Translations under genes and position numbers: made by a program
NCBI GenBank assembly: GCA_017516065.1
Contig: JAFWDQ010000015.1
Location: 1-64,000, forward strand
DNA: 64,000 bases
Direction of reading: 5' to 3'
From: Oscillospiraceae bacterium
GTDB taxonomy: Bacteria; Bacillota; Clostridia; Oscillospirales; Oscillospiraceae
In this document: positions 26,420-34,371 of the stretch, piece after piece
Position numbering within the stretch: position 1 is the first letter of the stretch
Layout of the letters: every line of letters begins with the position of its first letter
Notes under the pieces: generated by a model
Database searches by the model: none
What the model was told of the DNA's origin: nothing
Seen by the model: only the letters and a program-made list of their open reading frames with translations

Positions 26420-27493
26420 ATGAAAAAGAAGTTCCAGAAGAAGCTCGGTATCTTTGCCCTGTGCGCCCTGTGCATCGCGCTGCTGGGCGGCGCGCTGGCC
26501 GGCTGCGGCAGCGGCGGAGACAGCACCGGCGGCGGAACCGGCGGCGGAACCGGCGGCGACAGCGAGACCCTCACCCTGACCAACGTCTCCTACGATCCCA
26601 CCCGTGAGCTGTACGAGGGCTACAACCAGCTCTTCGCCGACTACTGGCTGGAGGAGACCGGCAAGACCGTCACCGTGACCCAGTCCCACGGCGGCTCCGG
26701 CTCTCAGGCACTGTCCGTGGCCAACGGCCTGGAGGCGGATGTGGTGACCCTGGCGCTGGAGGCGGATGTGCAGGCCGTGGCGGACGCCGGCCTCATCGAG
26801 GACGGCTGGATCAGCGAGTTCCCCAATGACAGTGCTCCCTATACCTCCACCATCGTCTTCGTGGTCCGCGCCGGCAATCCCCAGAACATCCTGGACTGGG
26901 GCGATCTGGCCCGTGACGGCGTCGGCGTGATCACGCCGAACCCCAAGACCTCCGGCGGCGCCCGCTGGAACTTCCTGGCGGCGTGGGCCTGGGCGGAGGA
27001 GGAGTATAACAACGACGAGGCCCAGATCCTGGACTATATCACCAAGCTGTTCAAGAACGTGCTGGTGCTGGATTCCGGCGCCAGAGGCTCCACCAACACC
27101 TTTGCCGAGAACGGCCAGGGCGACGTGCTGCTGGCCTGGGAGAACGAGGCCTATCTGCTCATGAAGGAGCATCCCGGCGAGTATGAGGTCGTGACCCCCA
27201 GCATCAGTATCCTCTGCCAGCCCTCCGTGGCCATCGTGGACGAGGTGGCGGACCGCAGAGGCACCCAGGAGCTGGCCAAGGCGTATCTGGACTACCTGTA
27301 CTCCGACGACGCCCAGCGTCTGGAGGCTGAAGCCTTCTACCGTCCCTCCAACGAGGCGATCCTGGCTGAGTACGGCGACGTATTCGATCTGAACATGAAT
27401 CTGATCACCATCGACCACTTCGGCGGCTGGGCGCAGGCCCAGGAGACCTATTTCACCGACGGCGCCGTGTTCGATCAGATCTACGAGGGATAA
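26420..27493 (+). CDS. sulfate/thiosulfate-type ABC transporter substrate-binding lipoprotein
   Basis: 357 residues. Lipoprotein signal peptide ending LAGCGSGG (lipid Cys near residue 30), a Gly/Thr/Ser linker, then the Sbp/CysP family core: [31 protein letters not shown] and the [16 protein letters not shown] segment that holds the oxyanion. AGGAGTG precedes the ATG at 26420. It is the first gene of a compact four-gene importer operon repressed by the divergent LacI-type protein. Related proteins bind sulfate, thiosulfate, molybdate-like anions or sulfonates, so exact ligand is uncertain. Confidence 0.93.
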   Translation: MKKKFQKKLGIFALCALCIALLGGALAGCGSGGDSTGGGTGGGTGGDSETLTLTNVSYDPTRELYEGYNQLFADYWLEETGKTVTVTQSHGGSGSQALSVANGLEADVVTLALEADVQAVADAGLIEDGWISEFPNDSAPYTSTIVFVVRAGNPQNILDWGDLARDGVGVITPNPKTSGGARWNFLAAWAWAEEEYNNDEAQILDYITKLFKNVLVLDSGARGSTNTFAENGQGDVLLAWENEAYLLMKEHPGEYEVVTPSISILCQPSVAIVDEVADRRGTQELAKAYLDYLYSDDAQRLEAEAFYRPSNEAILAEYGDVFDLNMNLITIDHFGGWAQAQETYFTDGAVFDQIYEG

Positions 27494-27502
27494 TCTTCCG
27501 CC

Positions 27503-28339
27503 ATGCAGAGAAGACGACGCAGCCGCAAACGGGTGATCCCCGGCTTCGGCGTGGGGCTGGGGGTCACGGTGGCCATGGTCAGCATCATCGTGCTGATCCC
27601 TCTGATCTCCATCGTGATCTCCACGCTGCACCTGACCTTTGCGGAATTTATCACCACCATCGCAAAGCCCCGGGTCCTTCACGCCTTCTGGGTCAGTATC
27701 AGCTGCTCTCTGTGCGCGGCTGTGGTGAATCTGATCCTGGGCGTGCTGCTGGCCTGGGTGCTGGTGCGCTATCAGTTTCCCTTCCGGCGGCTGATGGACG
27801 GTCTGCTGGAGCTGCCCTTCGCCCTGCCCACGGCTATCGCAGGCATCGCCCTGACCTCCCTGACGGTGAACACCGGCTGGGTGGGCAGTCTGTTCGCCAG
27901 AGCGGGGATCAGCGTCGCGTACACGAGGCTGGGCATTACCATCGCCCTGATCTTCGTAGGGATCCCCTTCGTGGCCCGGACGGTGCAGCCGGTGCTGGAG
28001 AAGCTGGACCCCACCTATGAGGAGGCGGCGGATCTGATGGGCGCCGGCCGGGGGCTGATCTTCCGGCGGATCATCCTGCCGGAGCTGCGGCCCGCAGCCC
28101 TGACAGGCTTCGGGCTGGCCTTTGCCCGGGGCCTGGGCGAGTACGGCAGCGTGGTGTTCATCGCGGGCAACCAGCCCTACAAGACGGAGATCGCACCGCT
28201 GCTGATCTACTCCCAGCTGCAGGAGTATGACTACGGCGAGGCCACGGCCATCGCCCTGGTGATGCTGATCATCGCCTTCGTACTGCTGTTTCTCATGAAC
28301 CACATTCAGGTCCGGGCAAGCCGCCGGACCAGCGGGTGA
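27503..28339 (+). CDS. cysT: sulfate-type ABC transporter permease CysT
   Basis: 278 residues, six predicted helices. The cytoplasmic EAA loop EEAADLMGAGRGLIF couples it to the ATPase, and ELPFALPTAIAGIAL is typical of CysT/CysU. It forms a heterodimer with the next permease. Starts 9 bp after the binding-protein gene. Confidence 0.92.
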   Translation: MQRRRRSRKRVIPGFGVGLGVTVAMVSIIVLIPLISIVISTLHLTFAEFITTIAKPRVLHAFWVSISCSLCAAVVNLILGVLLAWVLVRYQFPFRRLMDGLLELPFALPTAIAGIALTSLTVNTGWVGSLFARAGISVAYTRLGITIALIFVGIPFVARTVQPVLEKLDPTYEEAADLMGAGRGLIFRRIILPELRPAALTGFGLAFARGLGEYGSVVFIAGNQPYKTEIAPLLIYSQLQEYDYGEATAIALVMLIIAFVLLFLMNHIQVRASRRTSG

Positions 28340-28352
28340 GGAGGGGATGACG

Positions 28353-29171
28353 ATGAAAAAGAGCGGTCCCGGCAAATATATCCTGATTGCCGTCTGCGTG
28401 ATCTTCGTGGCGCTGTTTCTGGTGCTGCCCCTGGTCTTCGTGCTGGTGCAGGCGTTCAAGGACGGCATCCTGCCCTACCTGGCCAACATCGGCGACTACT
28501 ATTCCCTGAAGGCCCTGGGCCTGACCCTGAAGACCATGGTCATCTGTCTGGTGGTGAACACGATCATCGGCATCATCGCCGCCTGGACGGTGACCCGGTA
28601 TCAGTTCGCCCTGAAGAAGGTGCTGACCACCTTTTTGGACATCCCCCTGTCCGTGTCGCCCATCATCGCGGGTCTGCTGTATATCCTCACCTTCGGCCGG
28701 TCCAGCGTGCTGTATCCCTTTCTGTCCAGCCACAACATCAATATCGTCTACGCCGTGCCCGGCATCGTGCTGGTGACGATCTTCGTCACCCTGCCCTACA
28801 TCTCCCGGGAGGTCATCCCGGTGCTGGAGGCAAAGGGGACGGATGAGGAGGAGGCCGCGGCTCTGATGGGGGCGGGCGCCCTGACGATCTTCCGGAAGGT
28901 CACCTTCCCCCACATCAAGTGGTCCCTGCTCTACGGCGCGGTGCTCTGCGCGGCCCGGGCCATGGGCGAGTTCGGCGCGGTGTCCATCATCTCCGGCCAT
29001 CTCCGGGGCGTGACCAACACCCTGCCGCTGCATATCGAGATCCTTTATAATGAATTCAAATACGCGCCGGCCTTTGCCGTGTCGTCCCTGCTGGTCTTCC
29101 TGGCCATCGTGCTGCTGATCATCCGCAACGTGGCGGAGCTGCAGGGGAAGAAGCGGGAGAAGGAGGTATAA
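28353..29171 (+). CDS. cysW: sulfate-type ABC transporter permease CysW
   Basis: 272 residues from ATG 28353, which has AGGAGG at ideal spacing; an ATG six bases earlier abuts the site and is less likely. Six helices, DIPLSVSPIIAGLLYIL and the EAA loop EEEAAALMGAGALTIF mark the CysW partner. Follows cysT by 13 bp and precedes the ATPase by 3 bp. Confidence 0.92.
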   Translation: MKKSGPGKYILIAVCVIFVALFLVLPLVFVLVQAFKDGILPYLANIGDYYSLKALGLTLKTMVICLVVNTIIGIIAAWTVTRYQFALKKVLTTFLDIPLSVSPIIAGLLYILTFGRSSVLYPFLSSHNINIVYAVPGIVLVTIFVTLPYISREVIPVLEAKGTDEEEAAALMGAGALTIFRKVTFPHIKWSLLYGAVLCAARAMGEFGAVSIISGHLRGVTNTLPLHIEILYNEFKYAPAFAVSSLLVFLAIVLLIIRNVAELQGKKREKEV

Positions 29172-29174
29172 GGC

Positions 29175-30242
29175 ATGTATGTGGAGCTGAAAAACGTCAA
29201 CAAGAAGTTCGGGACCCACGAGGCGTCCCACGACATCTGCTTCGGTATCGAGAAGGGGAAACTGGTGGCGCTGCTGGGCCCCAGCGGCAGCGGCAAGACC
29301 ACCATCCTGCGCATGATCGCCGGTCTGGAATCCCCGGATTCCGGGGACATCATCATCGACGGCAAAGTGGTCAACGATGTGCCCGCCAGCCGCCGGGGCA
29401 TCGGCTTCGTGTTCCAGAGCTATGCCCTGTTCCGGTACATGACCGTATTCGACAACATTGCCTTCGGCCTGCAGGTCCAGAAAAAGGACAAGAAGTACAT
29501 CCGCGAGCGGGTCATGGAGCTGATCCGCCTCACCGGACTGGACGGCATGGAGAAGCGGTACCCCAACCAGCTTTCCGGCGGCCAGCGCCAGCGGGTGGCC
29601 TTTGCCCGGGCCCTGGCTCCCAGTCCCAGTCTGCTGCTGCTGGACGAGCCTTTCGCCGCCGTGGACGCCAAGGTGCGCCATGAGCTGCGCAGCTGGCTGA
29701 AGAATATGATCCGGCAGGTGGGCATCACAAGCATCTTCGTCACCCACGATCAGGATGAGGCCGTGGAGGTGGCGGATGAGATCATCGTCACCAATCTGGG
29801 GCGCATCGAGCAGATCGGTTCCCCGGTGGAGATCTACCAGCACCCGGCCACGCCCTTCGTGGCGCAGTTCATCGGCAATTCCGCCGTGGTGGAGGACTAC
29901 GGCCGCTTCCGGGGCTTCCGGGAGGTGGAGGGTCTGCCCCACGCCATCGTCCGGCCGGAGTATGTGGAGGCCTTCAAGCAGGACAACGAGAAGTATCGGG
30001 ACCTCATCGACTACGCCGAGGAGGGCACCGTGGAGGACATCGCATTCCGGGGCAGCTATCTGGAGGTCAAGCTGAACGTCTGCGGCGCCACCCTGACCAC
30101 AAATCGTTCTCTGGAGCGCCGGGAGCTGCAGAAAGGGGAGAAGATGTACGTACTGCTGTACCGGCTGTATGTCTTCGACCACGACCGGGCCCAGCTGCTG
30201 GAGAACGAGGAGCTCAAGGGTCTGGAGATCGTCGGCGGCTGA
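29175..30242 (+). CDS. cysA: sulfate-type ABC transporter ATP-binding protein CysA
   Basis: 355 residues. Walker A GPSGSGKTT, Q-loop FQSYALF, signature LSGGQRQRVAFARAL, Walker B LLLLDEPFAAVD and H-loop FVTHDQDEA are intact. The C-terminal ~110 residues form the TOBE-type regulatory domain of CysA proteins. Last gene of the operon, followed by a palindromic terminator. Confidence 0.95.
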   Translation: MYVELKNVNKKFGTHEASHDICFGIEKGKLVALLGPSGSGKTTILRMIAGLESPDSGDIIIDGKVVNDVPASRRGIGFVFQSYALFRYMTVFDNIAFGLQVQKKDKKYIRERVMELIRLTGLDGMEKRYPNQLSGGQRQRVAFARALAPSPSLLLLDEPFAAVDAKVRHELRSWLKNMIRQVGITSIFVTHDQDEAVEVADEIIVTNLGRIEQIGSPVEIYQHPATPFVAQFIGNSAVVEDYGRFRGFREVEGLPHAIVRPEYVEAFKQDNEKYRDLIDYAEEGTVEDIAFRGSYLEVKLNVCGATLTTNRSLERRELQKGEKMYVLLYRLYVFDHDRAQLLENEELKGLEIVGG

Positions 30243-30262
30243 CGGCCTGAAAAACGGACAAA

Positions 30263-30298
30263 AAAGCCCCCTGATGCAAGCTTGCATCAGGGGGCTTT
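30263..30298. terminator. bidirectional terminator between cysA and an MFS gene
   Basis: Perfect 36-bp palindrome centred on AAGCTT (30263-30298), flanked by A and T runs. Preceded by CTGACGGCCTGAAAAACGG, a sequence that recurs before the terminator at 37136. Confidence 0.9.
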
Positions 30299-30350
30299 GC
30301 GCCCTGTCTATATCCTGTCGGAGGGAAAACGGGGAGTGGCGCAGCTCCGG

Positions 30351-31730
30351 TTATTCGTCAATGGTGCTCTCGACAACGTCGGCGGCAGCGGCAGGTGCAT
30401 TAGCTTCCATTTCCGCCGCACGCGCAGCCTCAAACTTGTTGGCCTTGGCGTTGAGGATGAACAGCAGGACCGTGGAGATGAGAGCGCCGCAGATGCCGAT
30501 GATGAACACAGAGGTGTAGGAGCCGGTCTTCATGAAAATGCGGGGATAGCCCATCATGCCGATGGAGCAGGAGCACAGCGGCACGAACATGGCCACCAGC
30601 GAGAACACACGGGTGTAGTCTTTCAAGCCGAACACCTTACGCGTCAGCAGCGGGGCGGCCATATCGATCATGGTGGTCAGGAAGCCGAACAGGACGCCGC
30701 CAGCCATCGCCAGACCGAAACGGCCCGCGCAGGCGCCGGAGGCAAAGATGATCAGGCCGATGATGCCCAGACCGACGGAGATGGTGACGCCTACCGCGAC
30801 GTTGACCTTATCGGTAACAACACCGGTGATCAGATTGCCTACCACGCCGCCGCACCACCAGACGACGCCGGAGATGGCGCCGGCCTGTGCCACGGTGAAG
30901 CCGCATTCGGCCTGGGCCCAGGTGGCGACCTGGGTGGTGATGACGACACCGCAGATCAGCACGATGACATAGATCATGATCAGATAGTATGTAAACATCT
31001 TGCCGGCTTCTTTCCGGGTGTAGCCACTCTGCAGGTCCTTCTGCGCGTTGAGTTTATCTTCTTCCGTGAGTTTGTGATAGCCGTATGGCATCATTCCGAT
31101 GTCCGAGGGTTTGGAGCGGACCAGCAGACCGTTGACGATCAGCTGGATGAGGATCATGACGATACCCAGGACGATCAGCGAATACTTATAATTGTGGACT
31201 GCGATCATCCGGCCGCCCAGCGTCTGGAAGAGGCCGGAGCCGATCGTCGTGCCGCAGACCGTAATACCCAGTGCGGTACCGGCACTCTTGGCGAACCAGG
31301 CGTTGATCAGCGTGGGAGCGATCATGAAGCTGTAGAAGCCGGAGGTGGCGCCCAGGATCACCATGGAGACGTAGTACATGGCCAGGGTGTTGGTGAGAGG
31401 GAGGATCATCCAGCCGATGAACTGGAGGACCGCCAGGATCATAACCACCTTACGCACGTCGTTCTTGTAGAGGACGCGGCCGGCCACCGGGGTGAAGAGG
31501 AACAGCATGAAGTACTGCAGCGCCAGACCGCCGGTGATCGTTGGGATGGGCACGCCGTAGACATCTGCAAGGGTCACGATAAAGATCTGCAGCGAGTTGC
31601 AGCCGATGCCCAGGCAGGCCACCAGGATCAGGAATGCACTGATCATGATGATCCACGAATAGTGGCAATGGAACGCCTTGGAAAGCCCCATGCCGACAGC
31701 GGGATTTGATGTTGTCGGTTTCAAAGCCAT
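30351..31730 (-). CDS. MFS transporter associated with the lactonase module
   Basis: 459 residues, twelve helices with a central cytoplasmic loop (~residues 205-245) and an Ala/Glu-rich tail. Resembles the OFA/monocarboxylate-type MFS (HYSWIIMISAFLILVACLGIG start). AAAGGAGG precedes the ATG. Located after the lactonase-dehydrogenase genes on the same strand, so it may import the lactone or hydroxyacid or export a product. A divergent promoter overlapping the small-RNA promoter could drive it (minus strand TTGTCA near 31923), which is only a guess. Confidence 0.85.
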   Translation of the reverse strand: MALKPTTSNPAVGMGLSKAFHCHYSWIIMISAFLILVACLGIGCNSLQIFIVTLADVYGVPIPTITGGLALQYFMLFLFTPVAGRVLYKNDVRKVVMILAVLQFIGWMILPLTNTLAMYYVSMVILGATSGFYSFMIAPTLINAWFAKSAGTALGITVCGTTIGSGLFQTLGGRMIAVHNYKYSLIVLGIVMILIQLIVNGLLVRSKPSDIGMMPYGYHKLTEEDKLNAQKDLQSGYTRKEAGKMFTYYLIMIYVIVLICGVVITTQVATWAQAECGFTVAQAGAISGVVWWCGGVVGNLITGVVTDKVNVAVGVTISVGLGIIGLIIFASGACAGRFGLAMAGGVLFGFLTTMIDMAAPLLTRKVFGLKDYTRVFSLVAMFVPLCSCSIGMMGYPRIFMKTGSYTSVFIIGICGALISTVLLFILNAKANKFEAARAAEMEANAPAAAADVVESTIDE

Positions 31731-31917
31731 AACAGGGAACCTCCTTTCAATCTCTGATTTGCGTGTCAGATTTCGTTTTCCAGGGGGTTGCGTATGTCAG
31801 CCGGGGCTGTTGCCCGCGGCTGTGGGTTTTGAAGAACAGCACGTTTCCGTTTACCGATCCGGGGTGGGGTATGGGGCAAAAAACCTTGATTTTCCGGAAT
31901 AATTGTTTGATATTTCC
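31731..31917. other. leader region of the MFS gene
   Basis: Non-coding. Holds the AAAGGAGG of the MFS gene at its left end and a TTCCGGAA palindrome near 31892. No gene is seen. Together with the small-RNA gene and a hairpin-rich tail it fills 31731-32150. Confidence 0.5.
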
Positions 31918-31945
31918 TTGACAAACTTCAGCTTTGGTATATAAT
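31918..31945 (+). promoter_or_regulatory. consensus promoter of the candidate small RNA
   Basis: TTGACA (31918-31923), 16-nt spacer, TATAAT (31940-31945). Both hexamers are perfect. No coding gene on the plus strand lies downstream. Confidence 0.85.
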
Positions 31946-31951
31946 TACAAT

Positions 31952-32028
31952 AGATGGGTAAAGAATGCCTGTCCGGTGTTCGTTGCCCCCTGCCGCCGCG
32001 AAGATGCCCCTTCGCGGCGACTTTTTTT
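31952..32028 (+). ncRNA. candidate ~77-nt small RNA
   Basis: Bounded by a perfect promoter and an intrinsic terminator: stem GCCGCGAAG/CTTCGCGGC (31995-32003/32010-32018, extended by one C-G pair) followed by T7 (32022-32028). It lies between the divergent MFS gene and the convergent 3' end of the lactonase gene. A start codon (ATGGGTAAAGAATGC) occurs near the 5' end but lacks a ribosome-binding site and has no stop before the terminator, so RNA function is favoured. Confidence 0.7.
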
Positions 32029-32086
32029 ATCCCTTTTCCCAGATTTGGCAAACGGGATGCCCCCCGTTCGTCTCTGTTTCCGCTGC

Positions 32087-32122
32087 CTGCGCAGCGCAGC
32101 CGGTCAGGCTGCGGGTGCGCAG
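32087..32122. other. strong hairpin downstream of the lactonase gene
   Basis: CTGCGCAGCGCAGC pairs with GCTGCGGGTGCGCAG (32087-32100/32108-32122). It lies 29 bp past the lactonase stop and may protect or end the mRNA; no U-tract follows on either strand. Confidence 0.5.
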
Positions 32123-32150
32123 ACAGTCCTTCTCTGTTTTGCGGGACGGC

Positions 32151-32927
32151 TTATTCGTAGCAGCCGTCGCCCGACGCGATGAAGTTTTTATATTGCTCGA
32201 TGTCATGCCCGAACCAGATCTGGGCGTTTTCCTTCTTTGCCAGGTCCGTCACATAGTCCACCGTCGTCTGATAGCCAACAGGGTCCTGGATGATACCGGG
32301 CAGCTTCACCGGGGGCCCGAGGTTTTCGCTGGTATAGATGGCGTCGCCGACGATCAGGATCTTGCCGGTCTTCGGCAGCTGGGCCAGCAGTCCCAGCATG
32401 CCGTAGGAGTGACCGCTGCCCAGGTTCAGGATCGTGATCCCCTCAGCCAGCTCCAGGGTCTTCTCCTCATCCGGGATGAGCTTCCAGTTGAGCTTGCAGG
32501 AGATCCAGTACTCTACGTCGGGACCGGACCGGGAGACGCCCAGGGCGTAGTCCTTGACCGTGTTGCGGAACTCCCGGTCGGAGACATAGATCTCCGCGTT
32601 GGGGAACTTTTCGATGTAGCCGGAGTGATCGGCGTGCATGTGCGAGAGGATGACGTATTTGATATCCTCCGGCTTGACGTTGATCTCCGCCAGACGGTTG
32701 AGCAGCTTCTCCTCCTCCTTCATATCCAGTGCGTTGAGGATGAAGGGCGACTGGCGAGCCGCGTCGTCATGACAGGCCGCGTCAAAGAGGATGTAGCCGT
32801 CCGGATGCTCGAACAGGACACAGTAGATCGGCGTTGCTATGGTGATCGAGGGATCGTCCGGACAGTCGTCGATGATTCCCTTGCGCGGTCCGATAAGAGT
32901 GCCGTTTTTCAGCACGTAAGCTTTCAT
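32151..32927 (-). CDS. metallo-beta-lactamase-fold lactonase (AttM/BlcC-like)
   Basis: 258 residues. The dinuclear zinc motif LSHMHADHSG (HxHxDH) is near residue 98, with further ligands in GSGHSYG and VGDAIY. This pattern is that of the N-acyl-homoserine-lactone/gamma-butyrolactone lactonases (AiiA, AttM/BlcC). GAGGAAT precedes the ATG. It follows an iron alcohol dehydrogenase and an aldehyde dehydrogenase on the same strand, the order of blcA-blcB-blcC, so opening of gamma-butyrolactone or a related lactone is the best hypothesis. Quorum-signal cleavage is possible but not implied. Confidence 0.85.
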   Translation of the reverse strand: MKAYVLKNGTLIGPRKGIIDDCPDDPSITIATPIYCVLFEHPDGYILFDAACHDDAARQSPFILNALDMKEEEKLLNRLAEINVKPEDIKYVILSHMHADHSGYIEKFPNAEIYVSDREFRNTVKDYALGVSRSGPDVEYWISCKLNWKLIPDEEKTLELAEGITILNLGSGHSYGMLGLLAQLPKTGKILIVGDAIYTSENLGPPVKLPGIIQDPVGYQTTVDYVTDLAKKENAQIWFGHDIEQYKNFIASGDGCYE

Positions 32928-32958
32928 GTCATTCCTCGATTCTTCTGAAAATTAGGCG

Positions 32959-33024
32959 GCTGAACGGCCGGGAATACTACTGGAGGGTGTATAAATGAGG
33001 TGAGTCTTATCCCGGCCGTTCAGC
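32959..33024. other. long inverted repeat between lactonase and alcohol dehydrogenase genes
   Basis: Perfect 15-bp arms GCTGAACGGCCGGGA/TCCCGGCCGTTCAGC (32959-32973/33010-33024) around a 36-nt loop. Probably an intercistronic mRNA-processing or stability element. A similar smaller dyad, TGACCGT/ACGGTCA, lies in the next intercistronic gap near 34340. Confidence 0.6.
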
Positions 33025-33065
33025 GTCTGCGCGTTTCTGTGTTGACGAAAGTGTTGATTCAGTTT

Positions 33066-34253
33066 TTAATTCTCGTTGAATGCTCTGGTCACCAGCATAT
33101 TGACCGTCTCAACGGTGACGGGCATCGGGGCAAAGTAGCCGCCGAAGACCTTCGCGGCGAGACCGGTTGCCTTGACGACCTCTTCACCGACCAGCGGGAG
33201 CAGTTCATCCAGGGTCAGCTTGTAGTCCTTCAGGGTCGGCAGCTCGATCTCGCGCATCAGCTTCAGGGACGCATCATACGCGGCCTTGCCGATCTGCTCG
33301 ACGGTGGCGTTCTCGGGCACGGTGCCGCCCAGGGCTTCCGCGATGAACTTGACCTTCTCGGGACAGGCGGGAGCGATGAGCTCCATCGTCTGCGGGAAGA
33401 CCATCGAGCAGGCGTTGCCGTGGGGGATATGCCACTTGGCGCCCAGCACCTTGCCCACGTCATGCGGGAAGTGGCACATGGGGCCCAGCATGGACACGCC
33501 GCCCAGGGTGGAGGCGCGCATCATGCCCTCGCGGGCTTCGGGATCATTGGCGCCGTTCTTGACGGCCCGGGCCAGATACTTGCCGACCAGGCGGATGGCC
33601 TCCTTGCCGGTGGCCTCACAGTACGGATTGGCGAACTGAGAGGTGAAGGACTCGGCGGCATGACACAGAGCGTCGAAGCCGGTGGAGGCGGTCACGGCAG
33701 GGGGCAGGCCCATGGTCAGCTCGGGATCGACCAGAGCCAGGGAGACGGCGGCGCCGACGCCGTTGACGTTGGTCTTGATGTTGTTCTTGCTGTCCGTGAT
33801 CGCGCCGCCCGGGGTGGCCTCACTGCCGGTGCCGGCGGTGGTGGGGATGACGATCAGGGGCTTGCCGGGCTTGCTGAGCAGGTTGCCGCGGCCGAAATAC
33901 TGGCTCAGAGGGGGCGGGTTGCTCAGCAGGGCCTTGGCGGCCTTGCCGGTGTCGATGGAGCTGCCGCCGCCGACGGCCACGATGCCGTCCACGTTCTCCT
34001 TCACGCCCAGAGCACCCGCTTCTTCGCAGGACCAGTCGGGAGGATCGGGCAGAACGCCGTCGTAGCAGACATACTCCACGCCCGCGTCGGACAGATATCC
34101 GAGGATCTTATCGGCGATGCCGGCGGCCTTGACGCCCTTATCGAAGACGACCAGGGCCTTCTTGATACCGAGCTGTACGCATTTCTCGCCGGCCAGCTTG
34201 GAAGTGCCGGTACCAAACATCAGGGGATTTGTGCTTGCAAATGCGCTGAACAT
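33066..34253 (-). CDS. iron-containing alcohol dehydrogenase (4-hydroxybutyrate-dehydrogenase-like)
   Basis: 395 residues. The NAD-binding GGGSSIDTGKA near residue 95, PTTAGTGSEAT, and metal-binding histidines in FDALCHAAESF and WHIPHGNACS place it in the group III Fe-dependent alcohol dehydrogenases. These oxidise or reduce primary alcohols and hydroxyacids. Between a lactonase and an aldehyde dehydrogenase, oxidation of 4-hydroxybutyrate to succinate semialdehyde (BlcB/AttL role) is the natural hypothesis. Separated by 118 and 138 bp from its neighbours, each gap holding an inverted repeat. Confidence 0.92.
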   Translation of the reverse strand: MFSAFASTNPLMFGTGTSKLAGEKCVQLGIKKALVVFDKGVKAAGIADKILGYLSDAGVEYVCYDGVLPDPPDWSCEEAGALGVKENVDGIVAVGGGSSIDTGKAAKALLSNPPPLSQYFGRGNLLSKPGKPLIVIPTTAGTGSEATPGGAITDSKNNIKTNVNGVGAAVSLALVDPELTMGLPPAVTASTGFDALCHAAESFTSQFANPYCEATGKEAIRLVGKYLARAVKNGANDPEAREGMMRASTLGGVSMLGPMCHFPHDVGKVLGAKWHIPHGNACSMVFPQTMELIAPACPEKVKFIAEALGGTVPENATVEQIGKAAYDASLKLMREIELPTLKDYKLTLDELLPLVGEEVVKATGLAAKVFGGYFAPMPVTVETVNMLVTRAFNEN

Positions 34254-34371
34254 GACAGTTCCTCCTTTTATTTAGCGAATGTGCTTTTTTTCACCTGCCG
34301 GACCGCCTGCAAGCGGCCCGGCAGGATTTTTGACTTGGTTTGACCGTCTGAACGGTCAGATCGTCTGCCGA

